DNA of 64,000 nt from Dasypus novemcinctus (Eukaryota; Chordata; Mammalia; Cingulata; Dasypodidae), in assembly GCF_030445035.2 (NCBI RefSeq), contig NC_080682.1:34330770-34394769 (forward strand), given 5' to 3'. The stretch's first letter is position 1. The number at the start of each line of letters is the position of its first letter. Below the pieces are notes generated by a model that was not told where the DNA came from, ran no database searches, and worked only from the letters and a program-made list of their open reading frames with translations. This document shows positions 23,480-35,334 of this stretch, in pieces. The position numbers and the translations under genes are program-made.

Positions 23480-26400
23480 ACATATGTTTGTACTGTATTT
23501 GTTCTTATAACTGAGTAGTATTCCATTGTATGTATATACCACATTTTATTTATTCATTCATCTGCTGATGGGCATTTGGGTTGATTCCAACTTTTAGCAA
23601 TAGTGAACAATGTTGCTATGAACATTGGTGTGCATATATCGGTTTGTGTTATTGCTTTCAGTTCTACTGGGTATATACCCAGCAGTGGAATTGCTGGGTC
23701 ATTTGGCAAATCTATAGCTAGTTTTTTGAGAAACTGCCAAACTGTCCTCCAGAATGGCTGTATCCTTCTGTATTCCCACTAGCAGTGGATGAGTGTTCCC
23801 ATTCCTCCATACTCTCTCCAACAATTGTAGTCTTCTGATTCTTTGACAGCTGCCAGTCTCATGGGAGTAAGATGGTATTTTTTATTGTTGTTTTAATTTG
23901 CATTTCCCTAATAGATAGTGATTTTGAGCATTTTTTTTTCATGTGTTTTATAGCCATTTGTATATCTTCTTTGGACAAGTGTCTGTTCATATCTTTTCCC
24001 CATTTTTTAAATAGGCTGTTTGTCTTTTTATTTTCAGGATATAGGCGTTCTTTATATGCAAGATATAAGTCTCCTATCAGATATACGGTTACCAAATATT
24101 TTCTCCCATTTCGTAGGCTCTCTTTTCACTTTCTTGACAAACTTCTTTGAGTTGCAGAAGGCTTTAATTTTGAGGAAGTCCCATTTATCTATTTGTTCTT
24201 TTGCTGCTTGTGCTTTTGGTGTGAAGTTCATGAAGCCATTTCCTAATACAAGGTCTTACAGATACTTTCCTACATTGCTTTCCAAGGTCTTTAAAGTCTT
24301 GGCTCTTATATTTAGGTTTTTGATACATCTTGAGTTGATTTTTGTAAAAGGTGTGAGATGGTAATCCTCTTTCATTCTTTTACATATGGATATCCAGTTC
24401 TCCAGGCACCATTTGTTGAAGAAGCCATTCTCTCCCAGTTGAGAGGGTTTAGTGGCCTTGTCAAATTCCATATGACTGTGTATATGAGGATATATATCAG
24501 AACTCTCAATTCCATTCCAGTGGTCAGTGTGTCTATCCTTGTGCCAGTATCATGCTGTTTTCACTACTGTAGCTTTGTAGTGTGTTTTGAAGTCAAGTAG
24601 TGTGATTCCTCCAATTTCATTTTTCTTTTTCAATATGTCTTTGGTTATTCGAGGCCTCTTTCCTTTACAAATAAATTTCATAGTTTCTCTAGTTCATTAA
24701 AGAATGCTTGTTGATTTTTATTGGGATTGCTATGAATCTGTAGATTAGTCTAGGTAGGATACATATCTTAATAATATTTAGTCTTCCTATTCATGAACAG
24801 GGGGTATTCTTCCATTTATTTAGGTCTTCTTTACTTTCCTTGAGCAGTCTTGTGTAGTTTAATGTGTATAAATCCTTTACATCTTTAGGTAAATTTATTC
24901 CTAGGTAATTTATTTTTTACTTTACTATTGTGAATGGTATTTGATTTCTGATTTTCTCCTCAGATTGCTCATCATTGGTGTACAGAAATGTTACTGATTT
25001 TTGTGCATCAATCTTATACCCTGCAACTTTACTGAACTCATTTATATGTTCTAGAATTTTGTTGTACACTTCTCAGGGCCTTCTATATATAGAATTGTGT
25101 CATCTACAAATAGTGAAATTTTGACTTTTTCCTTTCCAATTTGGATGCCTTTTATATCTGGTTATTGCCTCAATGCTTGAGCAAGTACTTCTAAGACTAT
25201 GTTAAATAGGAAGGGAAATAGTGGGCATCGTTGTCTTGTTCTTGATCTTAGAGAGAAAGATTTTAGGATTTCACCATTGTAAATTATGTAAATTATGTGG
25301 GTTTTTTCATATATTCTCTTTATCATGTTCAGAAAGGTTCCTTCTATTCCAATCTTTTGCAGTGTTTTTATCAAGAAAGGGTACTATATTTTGTCAAATG
25401 TTTTTTCTGCATCTATAGATATGATAATGTGATTTTTTTCCTTCAATCTGTTTATATGGTGTATTATATTAATTGATTTTCTTATGTTGAACCATCCTTG
25501 CATACCAGGAATGAATCCCATTTAATGATGGTGTATAATCACTTTAATATGTAGTTGAATATGATTAGCAAGTATTGTGTTGATGATTTTCACATCTAGT
25601 TTCATTAGAGATTGGTCTGTAACTTTCCTTTCTTGTGGATCTTTGACTTAGGAACTAGAGTAATGTTGGCATCATAGAATGAGTTAGGCAATATTCCTTC
25701 TGTATTGATATTTTGGAAGAGTTTAAGCAAGAATGGTGTTAGTTTTTTCCAGAATGTTTTATAGAATTCACCTTTGAAGCTGTCTGGCCCAGTTAGAAGG
25801 TTTTTAATGACTGAGTCTATCTCTTTAACTGTGTTTATTTTGTGGAGATCATCAATTTCTTCTTTTGTCAGTGTATGTTGCTTATGTGTTTCTAGGAATT
25901 TGTCCATTTCCTCTAAATTGTCATTTTTGTTGGAATATAGTTTTTCAAAGTATGCTCTTATGGCAATCTTTATTTCTGTAAAGTCAGTGGTGATATCTCC
26001 TTTCTCATTTTGTGTATTTGCATCTTCTCTCTTTTTTTCTTTGTTAGTCTAGCTAAGGGTTTATCAATCTTATTGATCTCAAAGAACCAGCTCTTACTTT
26101 TGTTTATTTTTTCAAGTGCTTTCTTATTTGTATTTCATTTAGTTTTGCTCTGATCTTTGTTATTTCTTTCTTTCTCCTTTGGAGTAGGTTGGTTTTTTTA
26201 CTAATTCCTCCAAGTGTGCAGTTAGTTCTTCAATTTTAGCTCTTTCTTCTTTTTTGATGTATTAATTTATGGCTATAAGTTTCCCTCTCTGTACTGTTTT
26301 TGCTGCATCCCATAAGTTTGGATATGTTGTGTTATCATTTTCATTAGTTTTTAGGTAGTTATTCATTTCTTTTGAGATTTTCTCCTTGATCCACAGTTTT

Positions 26401-27165
26401 TCTAAGAGTGTGTTATTTAACTTCCAAATCTTGGTACCAAATCTGGGTCTCTGGCCCTTGCAAATTTCCAGCTTCATTCCACTGTGGTCATAGAAATTAT
26501 TTTGTATGATTTGAATCTCTCTGAATTCATTGACACTTTTTCTGTGGCCTAGCATGTGGTCTATCTTGGAGAATGATCCATGTGCACTTGAGAAGAATGT
26601 ATGTCCTGCTGTATTTGGGTGTAATGTTCTGTATATGTCTATTAGGTCCAGCTCCTCTAATATAGTGTTCAAAGTCTTTTCTTCTTAATGATTCTCTTTT
26701 GAGATGTTTTGTCCAAAGTTGTTAGTGGTATATTAAAGTCTCTGACTATAATTGTAGAGGCATCTATTCCTTCACTTTTCTTCCAGTGTTTGTCTCATAT
26801 TTGGAGGCACCCATGTTAGGAGCATAAATGTTTATGATTGTTCTTTCTTCTTGAAAGATTATCCCTTTCACTAATATGTACAGTCCATCATTGTCTCTCA
26901 TAATTGCTTTGCATTTAAAGTCTATTTTGTCTGATATTAATATTGCTACTCCTGCCCTTTTTTGGTTGTTGTTTCCTTGTAAAATTGTTTTCCAGCCATT
27001 CACTTTCAACTTCCTTGAATCCCTGGGCCTAAGGTGTGTTTCTTGTGGACAGCATATAGATGGGTCATATTTCCTTATCCAATTTTCCAATCTGAGTCTC
27101 TTGACAAGTGAGTTTAATCCATTGACATTCAGTGTTATTACTTTCAAGGAATTATTTATATCAGC
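23480..27165 (-). pseudogene. L1 ORF2 (endonuclease, reverse transcriptase, Cys-rich end), copy B
   Basis: ORF2 encodes the nicking endonuclease and reverse transcriptase of L1. Its order on the minus strand is clear. The endonuclease region (27147-26262) has ITLNVNGLNS, DPSICCPQETHL, LIDIYRTLHP and SKIDHML. The pre-RT region (25907-25605) has DKFLETHKQHTLTKEEID. RT motifs (25374-25162) are GIEGTFLNMIKRIYEK and FLFNIVLEVLAQA. The C-terminal part (24471-23859) has [43 protein letters not shown] and [10 protein letters not shown], and the end is near 23480 (MEYYS). Several frameshifts and stops separate these blocks, so it is inactive. Confidence 0.85.
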
Positions 27166-27199
27166 TATATTTTCTTTGGATTTGGATTTGTCATACTTT

Positions 27200-28160
27200 G
27201 TTTGATTTCCTTTTTCTGTTTTTGTCTTTTTGGTTGCTTTTACACTCTCCTCTAACTCTTTTTCTCTTGTTTTCTTCTTTCTTCCTGCAGAACTCCCTTT
27301 AGTATTTCTTGAAGGGCAGGATTCTTGTTGGCATACTCTCTTAGTTTCTGCTTATGTGTGAATATTTTGAACTCTCCATCATTTTGAATGTTAACTTTGC
27401 TAGACAGAGTATTCTTGGTTGGATTTTTTTTTCTTTTAGTACCTTGATTATGTCATACCACTGCCTTCTTGCCTCTGTGCTTTCAGATGAGAAACCAGCA
27501 CTTAATCTTATGGATCCTCTTATGTATGTGATGGTTCTCTTTTCTCTTGTGCTTTTTAGTATTTTTTCTTCGTCTTGAGCATTGGATAATTTGACTAGTA
27601 TGTGTCTTGGGGTAGACTTTTTGGGATTTATGCTCTTTGGGATGCCTTGTGCTTCCTGGACATGTACATCCATCTCCCTCAGTAGGTTTGGGAAATTTTC
27701 AGCCATTATTTCCTCCAATACCCCTTTTATCCCCTTTCCCTTCTCTTCTCCTTCTGGGATGCCTATAATGCATATGTTTATGCATTTTGCATTGTCATTC
27801 AAGTCCCTAAGTCCCTGCTGGATTTTTTCTTATTATCAATGAGTTTTACACTCTTTTTGATTTCACATGTACTGTCTTCCACATCACTAATTCTCTCCTC
27901 TGCTCTTTGAGTCTGCAGTTGTTTGCTGAGAGTGTATTTTTGATTTCTTGAATTGTGCTATTCATCACAATCATATCAGTTATCTTTTGGGGTATAATTG
28001 CAATTTCTTCTGTATTCTCTCCAAGTGTTTTCTTCATATCCTTAATCTCTTCCTTCACTTTATCAAATTGGTTCCTAATATATGTTTTGAGAGCTTTAAT
28101 TACTTGTTCAAAGTTCTGCTTCTCTTCCTGGTTTTTAGTTTGTTCATTGGATTTGGGCAT
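27200..28160 (-). pseudogene. L1 ORF1, copy B
   Basis: The start Met is at 28160, followed by a coiled-coil region (KNQEEKQNFEQVIKALKTYI, KVKEEIKDMKKTL). The RRM-like and C-terminal domains (27802-27341) follow with INICIIGIPEGEE, NFPNLLREMD, STPRHILVKLS, RLSAGFSSES and EARRQWYDIIKVLKEK. The frame shifts between the coiled coil and the RRM, and again near LTFK, so no full protein is possible. It is closely similar to copy A, and the RRM here is longer in frame. Confidence 0.85.
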
Positions 28161-29549
28161 ATTTTCTTCATTGTTGGTTTGTTTTGTAGTTTATTGTTGC
28201 TGTCTGGTCATTGTTTTATCTTCACAGGTTTAGTCAGTTGCTTATCTTCTTTGTCTAGTTTGAGGTTTAATTTTTTATTGTTTAAGCATGTGTGTTAAGT
28301 CTTTTGTCACTTTGTTCTTCTTATTCTATTTCCTTGTTGTTGGCTAAGTTCTCTTACAGTAAAATATTAAGGCCATAGACAGCAAAAGAAGTAAGAAAAC
28401 AAATGAATAATAGTAGTATTGATAGTAAATATTAACAGAGGAACCATGTGAGATCTAGGAGAATGGATATTTGACTCACGTAAGCTCTAACAGTAAGAAA
28501 AGTAGAGTACATAGAATGAGACTGCAAACCAAATATGAGGAGGAATATAGTATGAATTAAAAGGCCAGTGTGTTCAGGAGAGAGGGAAAGAGAAAAGAAA
28601 GGAAAATAATATAAAGAGGGAATAAAAGACAGAAAACAGAACAAAGTCAGAAAAATAGGGGGGCAAACATAGAGAGGTTTAATGTAAGAGAAACAATAAA
28701 TGATGGAGGATAGAAAGATGTAGAGGAAAGGGGATAGAGCTGGTGGCCAAAATAAATACACACAGAAAAAAGGAACTGGAGCAGGAGGAAACACAGCAAA
28801 TGGGAAGTGCTCCCTGCAGCACCTAATGTAAAAAGAATAAAAAAGAAAGCAAAAAAAAAAAAGGACAAAAGGGAGGGGGAATCAAAGAAGAAAAAGACAA
28901 AGAGCAAAAGAGAAAAAAGGAAAAAAGAAAGAAAAAAGGGCCTTGGAGGTGTGGAAATATGGCCGGAGATTAAAATACTTCACTAAGACCTATGACAATT
29001 GCTGCCATGCATTACATTAACTTTAGTCATAAAAATTTTTCAATTGCTACCATGCATCATATTAACTTTACAAATTCTGGAACTGTGCACTTGCAGCTTG
29101 TGTATGCCTATGGACTTTGAGCCTGTGTGCTCTCTCCTTATGCTATTGTGACAGGAACTGTTAACACCACAAAGGAAAATGGATACTGGCCCCTTGGACT
29201 AATGGCACTCATATTCATAATCTGCAAAAGAATTTGTGGAAAATAATTTTTGGAATTGCCCCTCTGTATGAATTGCTGGGAAATATAAATAAGACAGGAC
29301 AGTATTTGACCCTTAAACATATCATTTTAAAGCTTGTGTTGAAGATTCATTTGTTTTCATAACTGGGAAGATAACTAAACTATTAAGAATGATTCACTGT
29401 TTTATGAAAATGGTGCCTTGTATACATATCAGGAAGTGTGTTGCAGGATGAAGAAACAATAGCCATGGCCAGAAGAAGAAAATGCATCTGGATACTGGTG
29501 AGAATGATGTAGATTTGGCAGTCATCTTCTGAAAGTCAATTATTGCTGC

Positions 29550-30110
29550 ATAAGAATTCTCGAAATGGACTAAATGCTTTATTGGACTGCTTATTATAAG
29601 CATTTTGGGACTGATTGGAATCATTACAGCTCCTGCTACTGCTATGAAAGCTTTACGTGAAAGTACAGACTCAACAATACATGCATGATTGGCATAAAAA
29701 TGCTAGTGATTTGTGGCATAGCCAAGAGCACATTCATGAAGAGTTAAATAATTGGGTTAATGATTTAGAATCTGCTGTTTTGCATATTGGAGATCAATTG
29801 TATAATTTAAACTTGTTAAGGAGATTGAGGTGTGGTTGGAATGAAAGTAATTTCTTTATGACTCTGCATATAATTCATCAGATATAGCATGGAAAATGAG
29901 AATCATTTATTAGGCCATAAAAGTAATATCTCTAGGAAATAATGGAATTACAAAGAAAAATATTAGAAATGTCTCAAGATCAAATTCATTTAGCCAATGA
30001 TCAGGATATTTTCTCTGATATGACTTCACATATTACAAAATTTAACCCAGTTACTTGATGGAAATCACAGTATTTCCTGTCAGCTTTAGGAATAGGGTTA
30101 ATCATATTTG
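29550..30110 (+). pseudogene. ERV env transmembrane remnant
   Basis: A fossil of the Env transmembrane subunit. DWHKNASDLWHS, the LNNWVNDLESAV stretch and the GDQLYNL stretch follow the heptad region of HERV-K/MMTV-like TM proteins in order, and a hydrophobic anchor-like segment follows near 30070-30140. Betaretroviral affinity rests on this resemblance and the tRNA-Lys-type primer site. It is broken and non-functional. Confidence 0.7.
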
Positions 30111-30818
30111 TTCTGTTGCTCATGATTCTTGCCTGTGCCAGGCAGTGCTTTCAAAGAAAATTGCAAAGCATAACAGACATGGGGCATGTAAATAATCTGG
30201 TGCTAGCAAAAGCACTTCAATTATTTCCCCAAGTCGAAGAGCTTGGCCGGTAGTCAATGACGGGTAAGACTCTCAGAGGAGGGCAACCTAAGACAGGCAC
30301 GGTCACCTCGACTAAAACAAAAAGGAGGAAATGTTGGAAACTGAGGCACAGTGGTTTCTAAAGAGGAGATGTGCTGTCTCCATGCTGGTGCTGTCTTCAT
30401 GACTATGCTTGCAACCTAAGGAATGCGGTGATTGGGAGTTCCTGGTAAATGGGTTGAAGCTGTTAAAGGCTGATAGACAAGATGCGTTCATACCTTTCGT
30501 AATGAATAGAACCCTTAGACTTTGTACCTTGAGATAAGATTTTTTTTAAATCTGTAGTTTTCACTGTGACTCCGACAGTTTTTAAAAGAGTTTTCAGTAC
30601 CTGTGAATATTCTTCCAGATGTCCTGTTTGATTCCCCATACCCTGATGCTAGCGGAAACAAAATCGAATAAAAATTCTTACCTTTATTTTCTGACCCGGG
30701 TCACCCTACATTGGATGTCTCAACCTTTCAGGAAGATTTCCTGTTTCCACATTCTGGATACAACCATGGAAGAATCTCTGCTACAGTAACTACTTTGGGC
30801 CCCACGTTGGGTGCCAGT

Positions 30819-31263
30819 TGTTGGAGTCGATGGACCCAAAGGGTATCAGGAATGAAAGACAAAGAGAGATTGGAATCAGGGGTTCCAAGAGCATTGAAGC
30901 CTCAAGCTCATCAGACAACTTTATTTTTTACAAGGGGGTCTTATATACCCCAGTGTATGTGCCTATACACACAAACACTAGCCTACATGACATTAAGGAG
31001 CAACCCCAGTACTAACTATCAGCATTAACTATAGTCTAAGGAATTAAAAAAAAACTCTTATCTCAAGGTACAAAGTCTAAGTGTTCTATTCATTACAAAA
31101 CATATGAGCTCATCTTGTCTATCAGCCTTTAACAGCTTCAACCCATTTGCTGGGAACTCCCAATCATTGCATTCCTTAGGTTGCAAGCGTAGTCATGGAG
31201 ACAGCACCAGCATGGAGACAGCACATCTCTCCTTTAGAAGTCACTGTGCCTCAGTTTCCAACA
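30819..31263 (-). repeat. ERV long terminal repeat, minus orientation
   Basis: This LTR begins TGTTGGAAA and ends TCCAACA on the minus strand. A TATA-like 'gtatataag' and an AATAAA follow in the expected order for U3 and R. Two bases separate its end from the tRNA-Lys-type primer site at 30800-30816. Its partner in plus orientation starts at 30332. Confidence 0.8.
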
Positions 31264-31841
31264 TGGTGGATAAAGAGGAAAGAAAAACAAGAAGATAAAC
31301 AAGCAAAATACTAAAGTTTCAAGCAAGGAATCCTTTTTGTATTAAATAAAACTCTTAGGAATCTGACTTTCCCCCTTTCTCCCTTCCTCACTTTCCTCTC
31401 TCCAAGGCAGCAGCCTGAGAGGTCCAGGAGGAGATTCAAGTAGGTCCTTGTTGAACAAGCTTCATCCAGAAAACAATGACTTTTAATTTCCAGAGATAGA
31501 GAACCCACATCTCACCAGGAACCCCAAGTATGCTATTGGAAGCTTGGAAAGCACCTTCTACAGTCTCTCTACTTTAGATGTGCTAAGAGAGGGATAGTTG
31601 ATTTTCTGATTCCATCTTCTCCTAGACCACGTTTCTATCCCAGGGTATTTAGGTGAATTGGGCTTTCTCAGCAGATTCACCACTCTTCTCTTCCCAGGCT
31701 TTTGCCAAGCCAGTCAGTATGCTCCTCCAAGCACACACACACACACACAGAATGAAAAAAAGGGAGGGGTGGGAGACCAGAAAATTGAGCCCATACTCCC
31801 CCAGCCCTGCTGCTGCACCTCCCACTAAATCCCTCCCACTC

Positions 31842-32102
31842 ATGGAGTCAGTTCAAAACTGGAGGGCTAGGGCAATCCTGCACCTCCAAGAGTGCTGGAC
31901 TCAGGAAAGGGAAGTCCACTGCAGACTCAGGGTATGTACATCTGTGGAATGCAGGCTACCGGGGCTTAGGGGACACAGACCTGGGGATCATGCACCTGGG
32001 GATCACAGGGCCCAAGAATGCTGCTACACCACTGACAGTTCTCAGGGAACACCACAGAAGTCAGCCCTAGGGAGAAGGATCCCATCTTCCCACAGCCTCT
32101 GA
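31842..32102 (+). other. Antisense 86-codon open frame in the L1 5' UTR, copy B
   Basis: The counterpart of 6133-6393, with the same start ATG, the same length and the same stop position. In this copy the frame is also open further upstream, without a shared ATG there. Amino-acid differences between copies are frequent and unconservative, so protein function is doubtful. Confidence 0.3.
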
Positions 32103-32292
32103 CCTCCACACTTGCAACCCACAATTCGACCTTTAACAAACACTACTTCTGTCACTGTCTCTCCAAATCAACATCCACACACCTCCTGCCTTACAAGCCC
32201 CCAAAATAGCCCACCCTGGGAAGACTCCAAACCCACTCTGCCGCCTCTTTACAGGAGAGACTGTGAGGTGTACTCACTCAGACGCCATACCA

Positions 32293-33356
32293 GATATGAA
32301 TTCTTGATATGCATGAAAGGACAGGAGTTTGTTGATAAGATTCAAGCTATTAATAAGTATCCTCATCTTCTCAAACAGCTATTGTCAACTTCAGTCATTC
32401 CTGAATAAAAATGCTCATTCACCATTTGTTTATGTGGGACCTATAGAAAGTTCTTCAGAATATGCAGCCATGAAGAGTACACCCATGGTTAAAGCTGCAT
32501 TGGAAATGGGCTTCAGTTAAAGGAAATGCTGCAGCCAACATCTTCAAAAGCTGCTTAAAAGAAATTGACTCTACATTATAGAAGAACTAATTTGTGGAAA
32601 AATAATATGATGTATATTCTAACAGAAGATGTTTCAGATTTGTCACTGGAAGAACAATTAAGGAAGTTGCAGGAAGAAATAACTTGTAAAGTGTGTATAG
32701 ACAAAAAAGTTTCTATTGCATTCGTTCCTTGTGGTCATCTTGTAGAATGTCAGAAGTGTGCCCTTTTCCTAAGAAAATACCCTATTTACAGAAGTATAAT
32801 AAAGGGTAGTGTTTGTACATTTCTTTCATAAAAGAAATATAGATTATAGCTAGTCTAAAGAGAAAAGTCCTCATAATATTGAACATTTGGAGCCATCTGA
32901 ATAAAGAAAGAATTGTTTTGTTAATAGCATTCATGTGTTCTCCTCTGCTTTGGTGCTAGTAAATCTTGTCCCCCCCCCCCCCAAAAAAAAAAGCTGGTAA
33001 TACCATATCATATTTATTCTTAATCTCAGCTTATTTGCAAGAGAAGATTTATGTTTAATGAGCTATATTAGTATATATATGTGAACATATTGGGTATTAA
33101 AGCACTAATCACAGTGCTGTGATGTATCATATCAGTAGTTACTATGTTTGGTATTCTTTCAGAAAGCTTTCAGTATTCCTTAGGACTGCGGTTTAAAAGA
33201 CTGGAAGCCAGACACTCAGGTTTTTCAGAGTTATGTACCAAATTCACTTTGGTGCTTTCAATTTGTTTCTTAAATTTTTATCTTACTGGTAAACAAGCTT
33301 TTCCCAAATTTGTGAGAAGCATCTTAATAAAGTGCCTTAAAAAGATATAAAAAATT
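32293..33356 (+). pseudogene. BIRC2P: Processed BIRC2 (cIAP1) pseudogene, copy 2
   Basis: The paralogue of 6587-7645 with the same 5' truncation, the same missing UBA/CARD block and the same 3' UTR, with AATAAA at 33326-33331. The RING part reads to its end here (GSVCTFLS, close to GTVRTFLS of the BIRC2 C-terminus), whereas copy 1 is frameshifted just before it. Two of the last zinc ligands are lost (KYPIYR for KCPICR). An extra break lies near 32405. Shared defects show that the retrocopy was already decayed when the segment duplicated. Confidence 0.85.
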
Positions 33357-33866
33357 AAGCTACTAGAAGCCACATCATATTAAAACTTTATTTTTCTTGA
33401 TTATGGTTTTTAGAGATTGTTTTTCTAAAATGAAGAACAAAACTTCTTCAAAAGTATTTCTAAATATCTAACTCTTAAAATAATTAAAATATTTGCATTT
33501 TTCTGGGAACATGTTTAAGATTTCTAACATTCAAATAAAAGTTTCAAATTGTCAACTTTAAAGTTCCAAATATGTTTATCCCCTGGTTTATCTGTTTCTT
33601 TCAAATTAATAATAATAATATTTCTGTAGGAAAGGAAGTGGTGAATACTACAAATAAAAATGCACTCACTTATGCCTAAAAATATCTGTCCAATAATTCA
33701 CTCATGAATGATAGGAAAATAGACATCAGTTTAACATGCCTGAAGTTCTCCACTTTTAATCCTAAAAGTAGACACCAAGTAGTGCAAAATAGAATTCTCT
33801 CATAATTTTCAGTTGAAGTTCAACATGGATTAATGATTTTTTTTATTTTTCAAGTTAATACCTTTC
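33357..33866. other. Unassigned non-coding DNA, copy 2
   Basis: The paralogue of 7646-8150. Nothing was recognised. Confidence 0.4.
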
Positions 33867-34363
33867 ACTCTTCATGTCTCACTTTCTCTCTAGTGTGAAT
33901 ACATTGATTTCCCAGCACCTATGGAATCTCTTTCACATCATTTAGAGCAGTAAATTATTCCATTTTTATTGTTGTGATTATGTGATTATTATCTAGGTCT
34001 ACTGCTACATTGACAATGTAAATTGCATAAAGACAAGAAGTGAGTCTGATTGTCCACACAATTGTATCCCAGGACATAAATAAGGAAATATTTTTGATTG
34101 AGTATTGGGTCAAATAATAAGTAGTAGTGAATAGCAATTTTAAGCAGTAAAATGAAGATTTACATTTACTGTTCACTATATGAGTACATTATAAGTACTA
34201 AGTCATTTATCTTCACAACTGTAAGAGGTGGTTCTACTATAGCAAATAATCACAGTTGAAGAAACAGAGGCACATAAGCTCTAAGACATATGCTCAAATC
34301 CACTAGCTCTTATGAATGACGAAAGGATTCAAACCTGAACTTCCTGGTTACAGAATCCTTTTT
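33867..34363 (+). repeat. Segment retained only in copy 2, including a MIR
   Basis: About 490 bp that copy 1 lacks. The right part (about 34150-34360) matches the MIR SINE in order: 'tcatttatcttcacaactgtaagaggtggt', 'gaagaaacagaggcacataag', and 'aggattcaaacctgaacttc'. MIR is far older than this duplication, so the segment is ancestral and was lost from copy 1. Confidence 0.7.
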
Positions 34364-34639
34364 AAGAATATTAGTACACAGAATAAAAGAAAGGGGTGAT
34401 TTTTTCTACTTTGTTAACTCCATCATAAGTCCTCCGGAAAACATCATATAAAATAGCACAGTCTACATTTTGTCAAGCTAGAAACAAGACAGAAAATAGA
34501 AAATATGTAAGAAATATTGTAAAAATGTTCTCATATCTCAAGATATGAGAAATAATTGAACTGTTTTTGAACCTATGTGATCAATATATCAAAGACAATA
34601 AAGAATGAAGAAGAAGATGTTGGATTAATAGTAGTAGAA

Positions 34640-34877
34640 TAAAAAGAAAGGGAAGAAGGAGGAGAAAGAAGAAGGAGGGGAGAAGAGGAAGGAGAAGAAG
34701 TGGAAAGGAAGAGGAGGAAAAGAGGAAGAAGAGGAAGAGGAAGAGGAAGAATAAAAAGAAAAGAGGAGGAAGAAGAAGGGGGAAGAAGGAAGTGAAGGAG
34801 GAGAAGACAAGAGGAGGGGGATGGAGAAGGGCAGGTAGTGTGGAGGATGAGGATGAAGAGTTGGTGGAGGAGAAAAG
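34640..34877 (+). repeat. Purine-rich (GGA/GAA) tract, copy 2
   Basis: The paralogue of 8843-9075, nearly pure G and A over about 230 bp, with small unit-number differences between copies as expected of slippage. Confidence 0.85.
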
Positions 34878-35334
34878 ATATTTATAATATATTATTTAGA
34901 TCAGTTTTACCTAAAATACCCAGATAGATATTTTACTGGTAAACGTGGAATTAGACAGAAAGAAGATATTTGGAAACACAGCTATATGAATAAGATTTAA
35001 AAGTAGAACTCCCATTTCTACTTATGATTTAGAAATCTACAAACCACCTATCCTCAAATTTGGCTGTTTTAAAAAGCCATTAATCTAAAAATATATCATA
35101 ATTTTTCATGAGCCCACCAGAAAGATGAGTTTGAAAACAGCCAAGATATCTGAAAAACAAGGAAAGGCTAGTCCCTCAAAGATGAATTTCGGATAAATGA
35201 ACTGTTTCACTTTGGCAGAATGTGGAAGAGAGATGTGGCCACTATACAAGCACATAATAAAAATATAGATACATCATAAAGAATTGTGAAATCAAACTGA
35301 CATGGCACTGAACTCTATCTACCATGACCTTAGA

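Larger units (their letters stand above)
28950..31263. mobile_element. Class II (betaretrovirus-like) ERV fossil with two opposed halves
   Basis: An endogenous retrovirus remnant of about 2.3 kb sits in the L1 5' UTR, flanked by a 6-bp target duplication differing at one base (28944-28949, 31264-31269), the size used by class II ERVs. The left half is plus-oriented: an env transmembrane remnant, a purine tract (30318-30331) and an LTR start at 30332. The right half is minus-oriented: a complete LTR of 445 bp (30819-31263), a tRNA-Lys-type primer site (30800-30816) and a leader. The LTRs match over about their first 215 bp. gag and pol are absent, and the coding remnant is broken several times. 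Copy 1 has the empty site, so it inserted after the duplication or was already polymorphic then. Confidence 0.8.
21277..32291 (-). mobile_element. Near full-length L1, copy B, with a nested retroviral fossil
   Basis: This minus-strand LINE-1 has a 3' UTR of about 2.2 kb (21277-23480), ORF2 (about 23480-27165), ORF1 (to 28160) and a 5' UTR (28161-32291). The 5' UTR is interrupted by the retroviral element at 28950-31263. Without that insertion the L1 is about 8.7 kb. Both ORFs are broken in several places. The part from 26296 rightward is paralogous to L1 copy A. Its 5' end abuts the BIRC2 pseudogene head to head, as in copy 1. Confidence 0.85.

Noticed and set aside
34625-34810. Ser-rich 61-codon minus-strand frame
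   Set aside because: It is only the complement of the purine tract.
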